NCBI GenBank assembly: GCA_046349395.1 | Contig: JAXMCK010000003.1 | Coordinates: 868,001-932,000, forward strand | DNA: 64,000 bases | Source: JAXMCK01 sp046349395 | Lineage (GTDB): Bacteria > Pseudomonadota > Alphaproteobacteria > Geminicoccales > Geminicoccaceae | Reading direction: 5' to 3' | Program-made: the position numbers and the translations under genes | The notes under the pieces: generated by a model | Seen by the model: only the letters and a program-made list of their open reading frames with translations | Databases searched by the model: none | What the model was told of the DNA's origin: nothing | Shown here: positions 1 through 7,638 of the stretch, piece by piece | Position numbering within the stretch: position 1 is the stretch's first letter | Layout: the number at the start of each line of letters is the position of its first letter

Positions 1-275
1 CGGCCGGGCTCTCGATCTGCCTGCACGGGGTCTACGAGAGCGGGATCACGACCTGCGCCTCGAACGTCGCGGCGGCGACGATCCCGAACCTCGACGACGG
101 CAACCAGCTGATGATCGAGCTGCTGGCCGACGACATCGTGGGCTCGCCGAAGCTCTATCCGGTGCTGGGACGGCTGGCCGTGCTGGACGGGCCGGGCCTC
201 GGGTTCGATCTCGACATGGATGCCGTCGGCCGCGGCGCCGAGCGGTGGCGCAAGCGGCACGGGGTGCCGGCATGA
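1..275 (+). CDS. enolase-superfamily protein (mandelate racemase / muconate lactonizing type), 3' end only
   Basis: The gene enters from outside the window, and only its last 90 residues are visible, in the frame ending with TGA at 273-275. They include CLHGVYESGITT, then a stretch ending SPKLYPVLGRLAVLDGPGLG, which resembles the C-terminal part of the mandelate racemase / muconate lactonizing enzyme branch of the enolase superfamily. Members abstract an alpha proton from a carboxylate substrate at a metal-bound TIM-barrel site. The catalytic residues lie in the missing part, so no substrate can be given. Its stop overlaps the next start (ATGA), which suggests translational coupling with the small gene downstream. 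Confidence 0.6.
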   Translation, partial: AGLSICLHGVYESGITTCASNVAAATIPNLDDGNQLMIELLADDIVGSPKLYPVLGRLAVLDGPGLGFDLDMDAVGRGAERWRKRHGVPA

Positions 276-586
276 GAGCGCTCGTCGCGGCCTTGCTGGC
301 GCTGCTGCCGGTGCCGGCGCTCGCGGCGGGGTTGCTGCTGCAGCAGGCCGTGCCGGCGAACGGGGCGGGCACGGCCTATCTCATGCTGGAGCGCGACCGG
401 CTCATCACCGTCCGGGCCAGGAAGGAGAAGAGCGGGGCCTACGCGATCGAGATCACGCTCGCCGCCGACCCGCCCATCGTGCAGACGATCCGCTGCACCG
501 ACCCCGCGGCCACGCGGCAGATCATCGACGCGCTTCGGGTCGGCGGCGAGGCGGTGCTCGACGTGACGGGGCGCTGCGAGCTGTAG
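272..586 (+). CDS. small secreted hypothetical protein
   Basis: This 104-residue protein starts at the ATG of an ATGA overlap with the preceding enolase-superfamily gene. An in-frame upstream start at 245 exists but would place a charged tail before the signal sequence. Residues 1-19 (MRALVAALLALLPVPALAA) look like a classical signal peptide, so the product is probably periplasmic. The mature part has two or three possible strands and a single cysteine in IRCTDP and another in the terminal GRCEL, which might form a disulfide. I do not recognise the family. The tight coupling implies co-expression with the upstream enzyme, but nothing shows a shared function. Confidence 0.6.
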   Translation: MRALVAALLALLPVPALAAGLLLQQAVPANGAGTAYLMLERDRLITVRARKEKSGAYAIEITLAADPPIVQTIRCTDPAATRQIIDALRVGGEAVLDVTGRCEL

Positions 587-589
587 GGC

Positions 590-1588
590 TCAGGCCAGCA
601 CGAAGCCACGCCAGTACGGGTCGCGATCGTCGACGAAGATGGTGTTGTGGCCCGTGGTGCGGGCCCAGCCGGCGACCGAGGGGACGATGGCCACCTGGCC
701 CGCGAGGTCGGTGGCGGCCTCGACGCGGCCTTCGAACAGGCTGCCGATGATGCTCTCGTGGACGAAATCGTCGCCGACCTTCAGGCGGCCCTTTGCGGCG
801 AGCTGGGCCATGCGGGCGGAGGTGCCGGTCCCGCAGGGGCTGCGGTCGATGGCCCGGTCACCGTAGAAGACGGCATTGCGGCCGTTGGCTTTCGGGTCCT
901 TCGGGCGGCCCGTCCACAGGATGTGGGAGACGCCGCGGATCGTTGGATCCAGCGGGTGCACGGGCTCGACGAGCTCGGCGAGGCGGCGGCGAAGCTCGGG
1001 CGAGAGGCGCTGGATGTCGCTCGCCGAGAGCTGGTCGAGGTCGCGGTAGCCGGGCTGCGGCTCGACGATGGCGTAGAAGTTGCCGCCATAGGAGATGTCG
1101 ACGGTGATCTCGCCGATCTCCGGGCAGTCGACGCGCACCTCGGGCAGGGCCAAGTAGGAGGCGACGTTGCGCAGGCGGACCTTCTCGACGTGCGGGCCCG
1201 CCATCTCGTACTCGGCGACGACGCGGCCGGCGGGAACGTCGAGCAGCAGGCGGCCCGGCTCCTTTGCGCTGACGAGGCCGTGTTCCAGGGCCATCGTGAC
1301 GGTCCCGATGGTGCCGTGGCCGCACATGGGCAGGCAGCCCGAGGTCTCGATGAAGAGGACGCCGATATCGCCGTCGGGTGTCGTCGGCGGGTAGAGGATC
1401 GAGCCCGACATGACCTCGTGGCCACGGGGTTCGAACATCAGAGACGTGCGCACCCAGTCGTGATGGGCGAGGAAGTCCTGGCGGCGCTCGCTCATGGTCG
1501 CGCCCGCGAGCCGTGGGCCGCCGCCGGCGACGAGGCGCACGGGGTTGCCGCAGGTGTGGCCGTCGATGCAGAAGAATGTGTGTCGCAT
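590..1588 (-). CDS. 4-hydroxyproline 2-epimerase (proline racemase family)
   Basis: This 332-residue protein belongs to the proline racemase family. The start MRHTFFCIDGHTCGNPVR is the standard family N terminus and fixes the ATG at 1588. Both catalytic cysteine sites are present: PMCGHGTIGT near residue 90 and SPCGTGTSA near residue 250. With two cysteines the family epimerises proline or, more usually in proteobacteria, trans-4-hydroxy-L-proline to cis-4-hydroxy-D-proline. The trans-3-hydroxyproline dehydratases instead have threonine at the second site. It is cytosolic. No D-hydroxyproline dehydrogenase or deaminase is in the window, so the rest of a hydroxyproline route would lie upstream or elsewhere. 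Its start codon overlaps that of the divergent cupin gene. Confidence 0.85.
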   Translation of the reverse strand: MRHTFFCIDGHTCGNPVRLVAGGGPRLAGATMSERRQDFLAHHDWVRTSLMFEPRGHEVMSGSILYPPTTPDGDIGVLFIETSGCLPMCGHGTIGTVTMALEHGLVSAKEPGRLLLDVPAGRVVAEYEMAGPHVEKVRLRNVASYLALPEVRVDCPEIGEITVDISYGGNFYAIVEPQPGYRDLDQLSASDIQRLSPELRRRLAELVEPVHPLDPTIRGVSHILWTGRPKDPKANGRNAVFYGDRAIDRSPCGTGTSARMAQLAAKGRLKVGDDFVHESIIGSLFEGRVEAATDLAGQVAIVPSVAGWARTTGHNTIFVDDRDPYWRGFVLA

Positions 1589-1922
1589 GGTTGCCCGGGA
1601 GCCCGCCTTGCCCGTTCCGTTCGCCGTCCGTTTCCAGCGCGACCCCGACCAACCGGCCGCGACGCACGAATGGTATGCCGATCGCACCGGCACCTTCACC
1701 GCCGGGTACTGGGCGCATGAGGGTGGGGTGATGGAGTGTCACTACACCGAGGAGGAGTTCTGCGTCCTGCTCGACGGTGTGGTCCGGCTGACCGCCGAGG
1801 ACGGGCAGACGGCGGTGTTCAGGAAGGACGACGGCTTCGTCATCCCGAAGGGCTTCAAGGGCACCTGGGAGACGGTCGAGCCGGTCCGCAAATGGTACGT
1901 GATCTGGCAGCCGCCTGGCTGA
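1587..1922 (+). CDS. small single-domain cupin protein
   Basis: This 111-residue protein has a cupin barrel of the DUF861 (Cupin_3) type, with the motifs EGGVMECHYTEEEFCVLLDG and FVIPKGFKGTWE. Such proteins bind a metal or small ligand and are often found beside catabolic enzymes; the substrate here is unknown. The ATG at 1587 shares the CATG palindrome with the divergent hydroxyproline epimerase start, so its upstream signals would have to lie inside the epimerase gene. A TTG about eight codons further in is an alternative start. It ends one base before the stop of the convergent ABC ATPase. Co-function with the epimerase is inferred only from adjacency. Confidence 0.75.
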   Translation: MVAREPALPVPFAVRFQRDPDQPAATHEWYADRTGTFTAGYWAHEGGVMECHYTEEEFCVLLDGVVRLTAEDGQTAVFRKDDGFVIPKGFKGTWETVEPVRKWYVIWQPPG

Positions 1923-2717
1923 TCAGCCCAAGAGCAGCGCGTCGTCGTCCAGCTCGGCACCGCGCGTCTTCTTGAACTCGGCGATCAGGCCGTCGACGGT
2001 CAGCGCCTTCTTCTGGGCACCGCTGACGTCGAGGACGATCTTGCCCTCGTGCAGCATGACGAGGCGGTCGCCGCACTCGACGGCCTGGTGCATCGAGTGG
2101 GTGACCATCAGTGTGGTCAGCCGGCTCTCGCCGACGAGCCGCTGGGTCAGGGTGACGAGAAGCTCGGCCGTGCGCGGGTCGAGGGCGGCCGTGTGCTCGT
2201 CGAGCAGCAGGATCTTGAGCGGGGCGAGGGTCGCCATCAGCAGCGACACCGCCTGACGCTGGCCGCCCGAGAGCAGGCCCATGCTGTCGCCGAGGCGGTT
2301 CTCCAGGCCCAGCCCGAGAAGCGACAGGCGCTCGCGCCAGCGGGCGCGGTCGGACGGCCGGACGGCGACGCCGAAGCCGCGGCTGCTGCCGCGGGCGGTG
2401 GCGAGGGCCAGGTTCTCCTCGATGGTGAGGCTGGCGCAGCTGCCGCCGAGCGGGTCCTGGAAGACGCGGGCGACGAGACCGGCGCGGCGGGATGCGTTCC
2501 AGCCGGTGACGTCGCGGCCGTCGATCGCGATCTTGCCCTGAGTGGCGGTGATGGTGCCGGCCAGGGCGTTGAGCAGCGTCGACTTGCCGGCCCCGTTGCT
2601 GCCGATGACGGTGAGGAACTGGCCTTCCGGGAGACGCAGGTCGATGCCGCGAAGTGCTTTCGTCTCCAGCACCGTGCCGGCGCCGAAGGTGACGTGGAGA
2701 CCCTGGATCTCGATCAT
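1923..2717 (-). CDS. ABC transporter ATP-binding protein (TrpZ-like, COG1101 type)
   Basis: This is a 264-residue nucleotide-binding subunit. It shows Walker A GSNGAGKST near residue 40, the Q-loop region VFQDPLGGS, signature LLSGGQRQA, Walker B KILLLDEHTAALD and the H-loop histidine in MVTHSMHQA. The glutamate-histidine after Walker B (DEHTAALDP) is typical of the COG1101 ATPases that partner tryptophan/tyrosine-type permeases. It acts at the inner face of the cytoplasmic membrane. Its ATG overlaps the permease stop by four bases (ATGA). Gene order is binding protein, permease, ATPase, which makes a complete importer operon. Confidence 0.85.
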   Translation of the reverse strand: MIEIQGLHVTFGAGTVLETKALRGIDLRLPEGQFLTVIGSNGAGKSTLLNALAGTITATQGKIAIDGRDVTGWNASRRAGLVARVFQDPLGGSCASLTIEENLALATARGSSRGFGVAVRPSDRARWRERLSLLGLGLENRLGDSMGLLSGGQRQAVSLLMATLAPLKILLLDEHTAALDPRTAELLVTLTQRLVGESRLTTLMVTHSMHQAVECGDRLVMLHEGKIVLDVSGAQKKALTVDGLIAEFKKTRGAELDDDALLLG

Positions 2718-3604
2718 GCGCGGGCGGCCGCCCCGACGAGCCGGGCGCGCGCACCGGGGAGGATCAATGCCAGGCCCACCAGCACGGCCGTGATCAGGTT
2801 GAGGTCGGAGGCCTGGAGGCCGAGGAAGTCGGCTTCGAGCGCCAGGGCGATCGCGAAGCGGTAGAGCAGCGAGCCCAGCAGGCAGGCCGTGACCAGCAGA
2901 TAGATCGAGCGGCCCGTCAGGATGGTCTCGCCGACGATGACCGAGGCGAGGCCGACGACGATGGTGCCGGTGCCGATGGTGACGTCGGCGAAGCCGTTGG
3001 CCTGGGCGAAAAGGGCGCCGGCGAGGCCGACGAGCCCGTTGCTCAGCGCCATGCCGGCGGCGGTGGTGCGGCCGAGGTCGATGCCCTGCGCCTCGGCCAT
3101 GCGCCGGTTGACGCCGACGGCGCGCATGGCGAGGCCGGCGGCACTGCTGAGGAAGCGGCCGAGGAGGAGCACGGCGGCGACGGCGACGATGCCGGCGAAG
3201 AGCGGGCGCAGCCACATGCCGCGCAACAGCGGCTCGAAGGGAGTGAACACCGTCGGCTCGGTGAGGAGAGCGACGTTCGGCTTGCCCATGATGCGCAGGT
3301 TGATCGAGTAGAGGGCGATCATGGTGAGGATGCTGGCGAGCAGGCCCAGGATCTTGAAGCGGACGTTCAAGATCGCGGTGACGAGGCCGGCCATGGCGCC
3401 CGCGACGATGGCCATCGCCGTCGCAAGATAGGGGTTCACGCCGCCGACGATGGCGGTCGCCGCGACGGCAGCACCCAGCGGGAAGCTGCCGTCGACGGTG
3501 AGGTCCGGGAAATCGAGCACCCGGAACGACAGGAACACCGCCAGGGCGACGAGCGCGTAGATGAAGCCGAGTTCGACGGCTCCGAGAAAGGCGACGAGCG
3601 ACAA
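2714..3604 (-). CDS. ABC transporter permease (TrpY-like, COG4120)
   Basis: This 296-residue polytopic membrane protein has about eight hydrophobic segments. The stretch SFRVLDFPDLTVDGSFPLGA close to the N terminus is a hallmark of the permeases that pair with TrpX-type binding proteins and are related to the LivH/RbsC group. It would form the membrane channel of the importer encoded with the genes on both sides. Its last codons overlap the start of the ATPase gene, and the binding-protein gene ends 13 bases upstream. The substrate is an inference from family resemblance: aromatic amino acids or a similar small metabolite. Confidence 0.85.
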   Translation of the reverse strand: MSLVAFLGAVELGFIYALVALAVFLSFRVLDFPDLTVDGSFPLGAAVAATAIVGGVNPYLATAMAIVAGAMAGLVTAILNVRFKILGLLASILTMIALYSINLRIMGKPNVALLTEPTVFTPFEPLLRGMWLRPLFAGIVAVAAVLLLGRFLSSAAGLAMRAVGVNRRMAEAQGIDLGRTTAAGMALSNGLVGLAGALFAQANGFADVTIGTGTIVVGLASVIVGETILTGRSIYLLVTACLLGSLLYRFAIALALEADFLGLQASDLNLITAVLVGLALILPGARARLVGAAARA

Positions 3605-3617
3605 GGTCGGTGGCGGC

Positions 3618-4589
3618 CTACTTCACGACCGTCTTGGCGCGGGCGACGACCGCATCGGGGATGGTCACACCCATCGCGGCGGCGGCGGCGGGATTGACCG
3701 ACAGCTCGGTGATCTGCACGCCCTCGACCGGGATGTCGCCGGGCTTCTCACCCTTCAGCACGCGGGCGACGATCTTACCCGTCTGCCGGCCGACATCGTA
3801 GTAGTTGAAGCCCAGGGCCGCGATCGCACCGCGGGGGACGGAGTCGGTGTCGCCGGCGTAGATCGGCAGGTCGTTCTCGTCGCCGATCTTGGCGATCGCC
3901 TCGAAGGCGGTGACGACCGTGTTGTCAGTAGGGACGTAGATCGCGTCGACCTTGCCGACGAGGCTCTGGGCGGCGGAGAGGACGTCCGCCGACTTCGGGG
4001 CCGCGGCTTCGACGATCTCCATCCCGCGGGCCGGGGCCTCCTTCTTCAGGATGTCGAGGAGGGTGACCGAGTTCGCTTCGCCCGGATTGTAGATGACGCC
4101 GATCTTCACGGCCTTGGGCGAGATCTCCTTCACCAGATCGAGGTGCAGGCCGATCGGCGAGAGGTCGGACATGCCGGTGACGTTGCCGCCGGGCTTCTCG
4201 GCATTGGCGACGAGCTTCGCACCGACCGGGTCGGTCACGGCCGTGAACACGACCGGGATGTCCTTGGTGGCCGAGACGACGGCCTGGGCGGAGGGGGTGG
4301 AGATCGGGACGATGACGTCCGGCGCGTCGCCGACGAACTTGCGGGCGATCTGCGTGGCGGTGGCCGGGTTGCCCTGCGCACTCTCGTAGACGAAGACGAG
4401 GTTCTTGCCGTCCTCGAAGCCCTCTGCCTTCAGCTCGTCCTTGATGCCGTCGCGGGCTGCGTCCAGGGCCGGGTGCTCGACGATGGCGGTCACGGCCACG
4501 GTCTTGGAATCGTCGGCGCGCACTGTCAGCGGGAAGGCGAGTGCGACCGAGGCGAGCAGCAGGACGGCGCGGCGGCTGGCGGCGGACAT
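3618..4589 (-). CDS. ABC transporter substrate-binding protein (TrpX-like, COG2984)
   Basis: This 323-residue protein has a cleavable signal peptide (about residues 1-25, ending LTVRADD) and the two-lobed periplasmic-binding fold of the COG2984 family. Characteristic segments are AVTAIVEHPALDAARDGI near the mature N terminus and PVVFTAVTDPVGAKLV near residue 110. Relatives bind tryptophan, tyrosine or related compounds, but specificity is not readable from sequence. It is the first gene of the leftward three-gene operon. The start is the ATG at 4589, preceded by an AGGGAGGA-like ribosome site on the minus strand (the complement of tcctccct). Confidence 0.87.
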   Translation of the reverse strand: MSAASRRAVLLLASVALAFPLTVRADDSKTVAVTAIVEHPALDAARDGIKDELKAEGFEDGKNLVFVYESAQGNPATATQIARKFVGDAPDVIVPISTPSAQAVVSATKDIPVVFTAVTDPVGAKLVANAEKPGGNVTGMSDLSPIGLHLDLVKEISPKAVKIGVIYNPGEANSVTLLDILKKEAPARGMEIVEAAAPKSADVLSAAQSLVGKVDAIYVPTDNTVVTAFEAIAKIGDENDLPIYAGDTDSVPRGAIAALGFNYYDVGRQTGKIVARVLKGEKPGDIPVEGVQITELSVNPAAAAAMGVTIPDAVVARAKTVVK

Positions 4590-4711
4590 CGAGTATTCCT
4601 CCCTGGCGTTCAGCCGCGCTGCTTAGGCGGTTCACGGGACCACGGCAACGGTTGTGCCCGAGGACAAGCGGCCACATCTCTTACGGGCTGCGTCGCCCAT
4701 GGAGCTCGCCT

Positions 4712-4915
4712 ATGAGCATCGGTTTCCCCCAAGTCCTGATCATTCTCGTGATCCTTCTCGTCCTGTTCGGCGGCAAGAAGCTGCCCAACGTGATGGGCGA
4801 CCTCGCCAAGGGGATCCGCAGCTTCAAGGACGGGCTGAAGAGCGAGCCGACACCGCAGCCGGCGCGCGACGTGACGCCGGAGCCTGAGCGGCTAGAGCCG
4901 CCCCGGGGTGCCTGA
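4712..4915 (+). CDS. tatA: twin-arginine translocase subunit TatA/TatE
   Basis: This 67-residue protein has the complete TatA signature: a short N-terminal membrane helix (VLIILVILLVLFG), the hinge FGGKKLP, then an amphipathic helix (DLAKGIRSFKDGL) and a polar, proline-rich tail. TatA oligomerises to form the translocation path for folded proteins with twin-arginine signals. The ATG at 4712 is chosen because GGAG lies seven bases upstream at 4701-4704; longer in-frame starts add no conserved sequence. tatB and tatC are not nearby, so this is either the main tatA at a detached site or an extra TatE-like copy. Confidence 0.88.
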   Translation: MSIGFPQVLIILVILLVLFGGKKLPNVMGDLAKGIRSFKDGLKSEPTPQPARDVTPEPERLEPPRGA

Positions 4916-6082
4916 TCAGGCTGCGAGCGGGCCCGCTTCGGGCTCGCCGCTGAACACCTCGTCGACGAGCGCGATCGCCCCGTAGTCGAAACCGTTGAAC
5001 CGGGTCCGCATGCTGAGGCTGTAGGCGCCGGTCATGCCGAACTCGATCCAGTCGTCGATCCGCACGTCCTCGGGCAGGTGATAGCGGGTCGCCAGCTTGT
5101 CGACGCAGTCGCAGGTGACACCCATGATCTCGAAGCTGCCGAGTTTCGGCGATGGGGCGCTGCCGTCCGTGCGGATCAGGCGGGCGGGATACTGGACCGC
5201 CGCGGTCATCGATTCCGAGAAGGTGCCCCAGACACCTTCGGCGATGTAGAGCCGGTCGTGCTTGCGCAGCTCGACGCGGGTGAGCGTGGACATGGCGGAG
5301 GCCACCAGCGCCCGGCCGGGCTCGGCCTGGATGCGCGGCACCTGGTCGAGGCCGGTCTCGGCGAGCAGGCGGCGGATGACGGCGCAGAGCTGCTCGATCG
5401 AGGGCCAGCTGCCATTGGCGTAGGCGGCCGGGAAACCACCGCCGACGTCGAGCGCGTGCAGGTCGACGCCGGCCTCGCCGACGATCTCGCGGGCGAGGCG
5501 GATCGCCTTGGCATAGGCCTCGGCGCTCGCCACCTGCGAGCCGACATGGAAGCACAGGCCGACCTTGTTGCCCTGCGCCTGGACAGAACGCAGTAGGTCG
5601 ATGGCCGTCGCCGGGTCGGCGCCGAACTTCTCGGACAGGTTGAAGAGCGCCTCCGACGGGGTGGCGATGCGCACGAACACCGTCATCTCGGTCGGATCGG
5701 CGAGGCAGGCCTTCTCGACCTTGGCCAACTCGTCGGGGTGGTCGACGGCGGTGGCGCGGACCCCGTAGCGGTCGTAGGCGACGGCGATCTCCTGCACCGT
5801 CTTCACCGGATGCATGAAGAACAGCTCGGCCTGCGGCGTCAGCCGACGGCAGAGGTCGATCTCCTGCATCGAGGCGACGTCGAAGCGCGTGATCCCGGCG
5901 CGCGCCAGCGTCTCCAGGACGTGCGGCTCGGGATTGCACTTCACGGCGTACATCGTCTCGCCGGGAAAGCTGCGCAGGAAGCGGCGCGCCTCGCGGTCGA
6001 GGGCGGCGGTCGACAGGCAGTAGAGCGAGCCGTCGGGCTGCAGCGCGTCGAGGGCGGCCACGGCCGAGCGATAGGTCGTCAT
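4916..6082 (-). CDS. ornithine/lysine decarboxylase, fold type III PLP enzyme
   Basis: This 388-residue enzyme belongs to the alanine-racemase-fold PLP decarboxylases (eukaryotic-type ODC / DAP decarboxylase group). Visible motifs are the PLP lysine in YAVKCNP (K48), CFHVGSQ, the glycine-rich phosphate loop DVGGGFP, EPGRALV, and the substrate-site cysteine region GVTCDCVDKL. The length and the Cys-x-Asp arrangement favour ornithine or lysine over diaminopimelate. The product would be putrescine or cadaverine for polyamine synthesis. An AGGAC ribosome site lies nine bases before the ATG. A perfect palindrome at 6100-6115, only 17 bases upstream of the start, suggests repressor control. Confidence 0.82.
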   Translation of the reverse strand: MTTYRSAVAALDALQPDGSLYCLSTAALDREARRFLRSFPGETMYAVKCNPEPHVLETLARAGITRFDVASMQEIDLCRRLTPQAELFFMHPVKTVQEIAVAYDRYGVRATAVDHPDELAKVEKACLADPTEMTVFVRIATPSEALFNLSEKFGADPATAIDLLRSVQAQGNKVGLCFHVGSQVASAEAYAKAIRLAREIVGEAGVDLHALDVGGGFPAAYANGSWPSIEQLCAVIRRLLAETGLDQVPRIQAEPGRALVASAMSTLTRVELRKHDRLYIAEGVWGTFSESMTAAVQYPARLIRTDGSAPSPKLGSFEIMGVTCDCVDKLATRYHLPEDVRIDDWIEFGMTGAYSLSMRTRFNGFDYGAIALVDEVFSGEPEAGPLAA

Positions 6083-6099
6083 GCTGAAATGTCCTGCCG

Positions 6100-6115
6100 A
6101 ATTGTGATCACAATT
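6100..6115. promoter_or_regulatory. perfect 16-bp palindrome, probable operator of the decarboxylase gene
   Basis: The sequence AATTGTGATCACAATT is identical on both strands and is AT-rich within a very GC-rich neighbourhood. It sits 18-33 bases upstream of the decarboxylase start, where it would overlap a promoter or transcript start. Its TTGTGATCACAA core resembles GntR-family (FCD subgroup) operators. It lacks the six-base spacer of a CRP site (TGTGA-N6-TCACA). No regulator gene is adjacent. Confidence 0.6.
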
Positions 6116-6162
6116 GACAGAACGTCTATCACGCCCTCGGGGTGCCTACCACCCCGCGACGA

Positions 6163-6507
6163 TCAGTGATCGGCGCCGTGCAGCAGGCCCTTGCCGAGGC
6201 CCGTCTCGTAGCCGACCCCGGTTGCGGTGAGCATCGGCCGGCCTTCCGGCGAGGCGGCGACGAGACCCTTGCGCTCCAGCGCGCCGAAGACGGCAGGATT
6301 GCCGAGACCGCTCGCATCCCGCGAGGAAACGACGGCGGCACCGATATGAAAGTGATCACCATGCGGTCGCGGAATGTGGAGGATCGGCACCGCACCGTTC
6401 TCGTCGGCGGGTCCGGCCATCCCTTCCGTTCGGGCGATCGCCTGCAGGATCGCCAGCGTGCGCAGCTGCAGGGGATTGAGCTTCAGTGGGTTCGTTCGAG
6501 CGGTCAT
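6163..6507 (-). CDS. conserved hypothetical protein, possible winged-helix-like
   Basis: This 114-residue protein has no signal peptide or membrane segment. The N-terminal half reads LKLNPLQLRTLAILQAIAR, which could form a helical DNA-binding-like unit. A histidine-rich patch, IPRPHGDHFHIG, sits in the middle. The C-terminal part, NPAVFGALERKGLV followed by TATGVGYETG, reads like the wing and end of a marR/phage-type winged helix (the familiar 'ALxRKGLV' pattern of winged-helix proteins). I do not recognise a named family. It lies between two regions with other functions and could be monocistronic. Confidence 0.6.
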   Translation of the reverse strand: MTARTNPLKLNPLQLRTLAILQAIARTEGMAGPADENGAVPILHIPRPHGDHFHIGAAVVSSRDASGLGNPAVFGALERKGLVAASPEGRPMLTATGVGYETGLGKGLLHGADH

Positions 6508-6594
6508 GGTCGGCCACTAGGGTTCGGGCGGGGGCATCGCCACATTGGTGGGCGGACCCTCTAGCCCGTACCTCCCGGCCGGCACAACCCGCCC

Positions 6595-7623
6595 ATGGAC
6601 CTGCAACTCGCCCGCCGCCTGGCGGCCCTCGTTCGCGCCACCTACGCCGCCGATCCCGCGGCGGCGGCGATGGCCCTCGGCGCCGAGCGGGCCGACGTCT
6701 TCCGCACGCGCCGCTTCCTGGGGCTCGTCGTGTCGGGGCCGGGCGGGGTGTGCATCGCGTTCCGCGGCACGCGGCTGGAGATGGCGTCGCGCGACGTGTT
6801 CCTCGGCAGCCTCGGCGCCTGGGTGGCCAATCTCGACTTCGTCCAAACGCTGGTGGGCAATCTGCGGGTGCACCGGGGCTGGCATGCCGAGTACGCGGCG
6901 GCCGAACCCGAGATCCTGGCGCTGGCCAAGGAGCATGGTGCGGGCGAGCGGCCCCTCTGGCTGGCCGGGCACAGTGCCGGCGGGGCGCTGGCCATCATCG
7001 CGGCACCCGCACTCATCTCGGCCGGCGTGCCGGTGCGGGGCGTGCTGAGCATGGCGGCGCCGCGCGTCGGCGACAAAGCCTTCGCCGCCGCCTATCCGGT
7101 GCCGGTGCTGCGGCTGGAGCGGCGGCACGACCCGATCCCGCATCTGCCGCTGCCGCCGTCCCTGGCAAGGGCGCTGGGCCTGGCCGGCCTCGACCCGCTG
7201 ATCGGAGCGTTCAGCCGGATGCGAAAGGCGACGGTCGACTACCGTGTCGGCGGCACCGAGTACGTCCATGTCGGGACGCTCTGGTACGACGATGGGCGGA
7301 GCCTGCTGCTGCGCCTGCCGGATGGGGCCGCACTGGGCTATGGCCGCAGGCTGAAGGCGGAGCTGTCGAAGGATCTTCTGCGGCGCGACGTGCCAGCCCT
7401 GCCGCCGGTGCCCGAGCACCCGCCCTGGCTGACGCCGGTGCCGGGCCTCGTGATGGACGCCATCCGCCTGCCGGCGACGGCGGCTGCGATCGTCAAGCAG
7501 GTGCGGAGTGGGCGGCGCGACTTCCTGCTCGATCATCACATCGATGCGGCGGCGATCGGCGTGGATCGGGCCGCGGCGGCTTCCGGGGCCGACATCCCGT
7601 CGCTATGGTCCGCCCGCACCTGA
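6595..7623 (+). CDS. class 3 lipase family protein (alpha/beta hydrolase)
   Basis: This 342-residue protein has the class 3 lipase pattern: CIAFRGT at about residue 57, the nucleophile elbow AGHSAGG with Ser127, and MAAPRVGDKAF, which corresponds to the conserved 'APRVGN' strand. A catalytic aspartate is likely in ERRHDPIPHLP, and a histidine in TEYVHVGTLW. No signal peptide is evident, so it is probably cytosolic or membrane-associated. The expected activity is hydrolysis of an acylglycerol or other ester. The last third, after residue 240, is not part of the lipase core. The aldolase gene follows 15 bases downstream. Confidence 0.75.
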   Translation: MDLQLARRLAALVRATYAADPAAAAMALGAERADVFRTRRFLGLVVSGPGGVCIAFRGTRLEMASRDVFLGSLGAWVANLDFVQTLVGNLRVHRGWHAEYAAAEPEILALAKEHGAGERPLWLAGHSAGGALAIIAAPALISAGVPVRGVLSMAAPRVGDKAFAAAYPVPVLRLERRHDPIPHLPLPPSLARALGLAGLDPLIGAFSRMRKATVDYRVGGTEYVHVGTLWYDDGRSLLLRLPDGAALGYGRRLKAELSKDLLRRDVPALPPVPEHPPWLTPVPGLVMDAIRLPATAAAIVKQVRSGRRDFLLDHHIDAAAIGVDRAAAASGADIPSLWSART

Positions 7624-7638
7624 GGGAGAGAGGATTCG

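Noticed and set aside
647..1720. 357-codon plus-strand frame over the hydroxyproline epimerase
   Set aside because: The minus-strand frame contains both catalytic cysteine motifs and the family N terminus; the plus frame is low-complexity shadow sequence.
6100..6115. CRP/FNR-type site at the decarboxylase
   Set aside because: TGTGA and TCACA are directly joined without the six-base spacer needed for CRP, and TTGAT half sites are absent.
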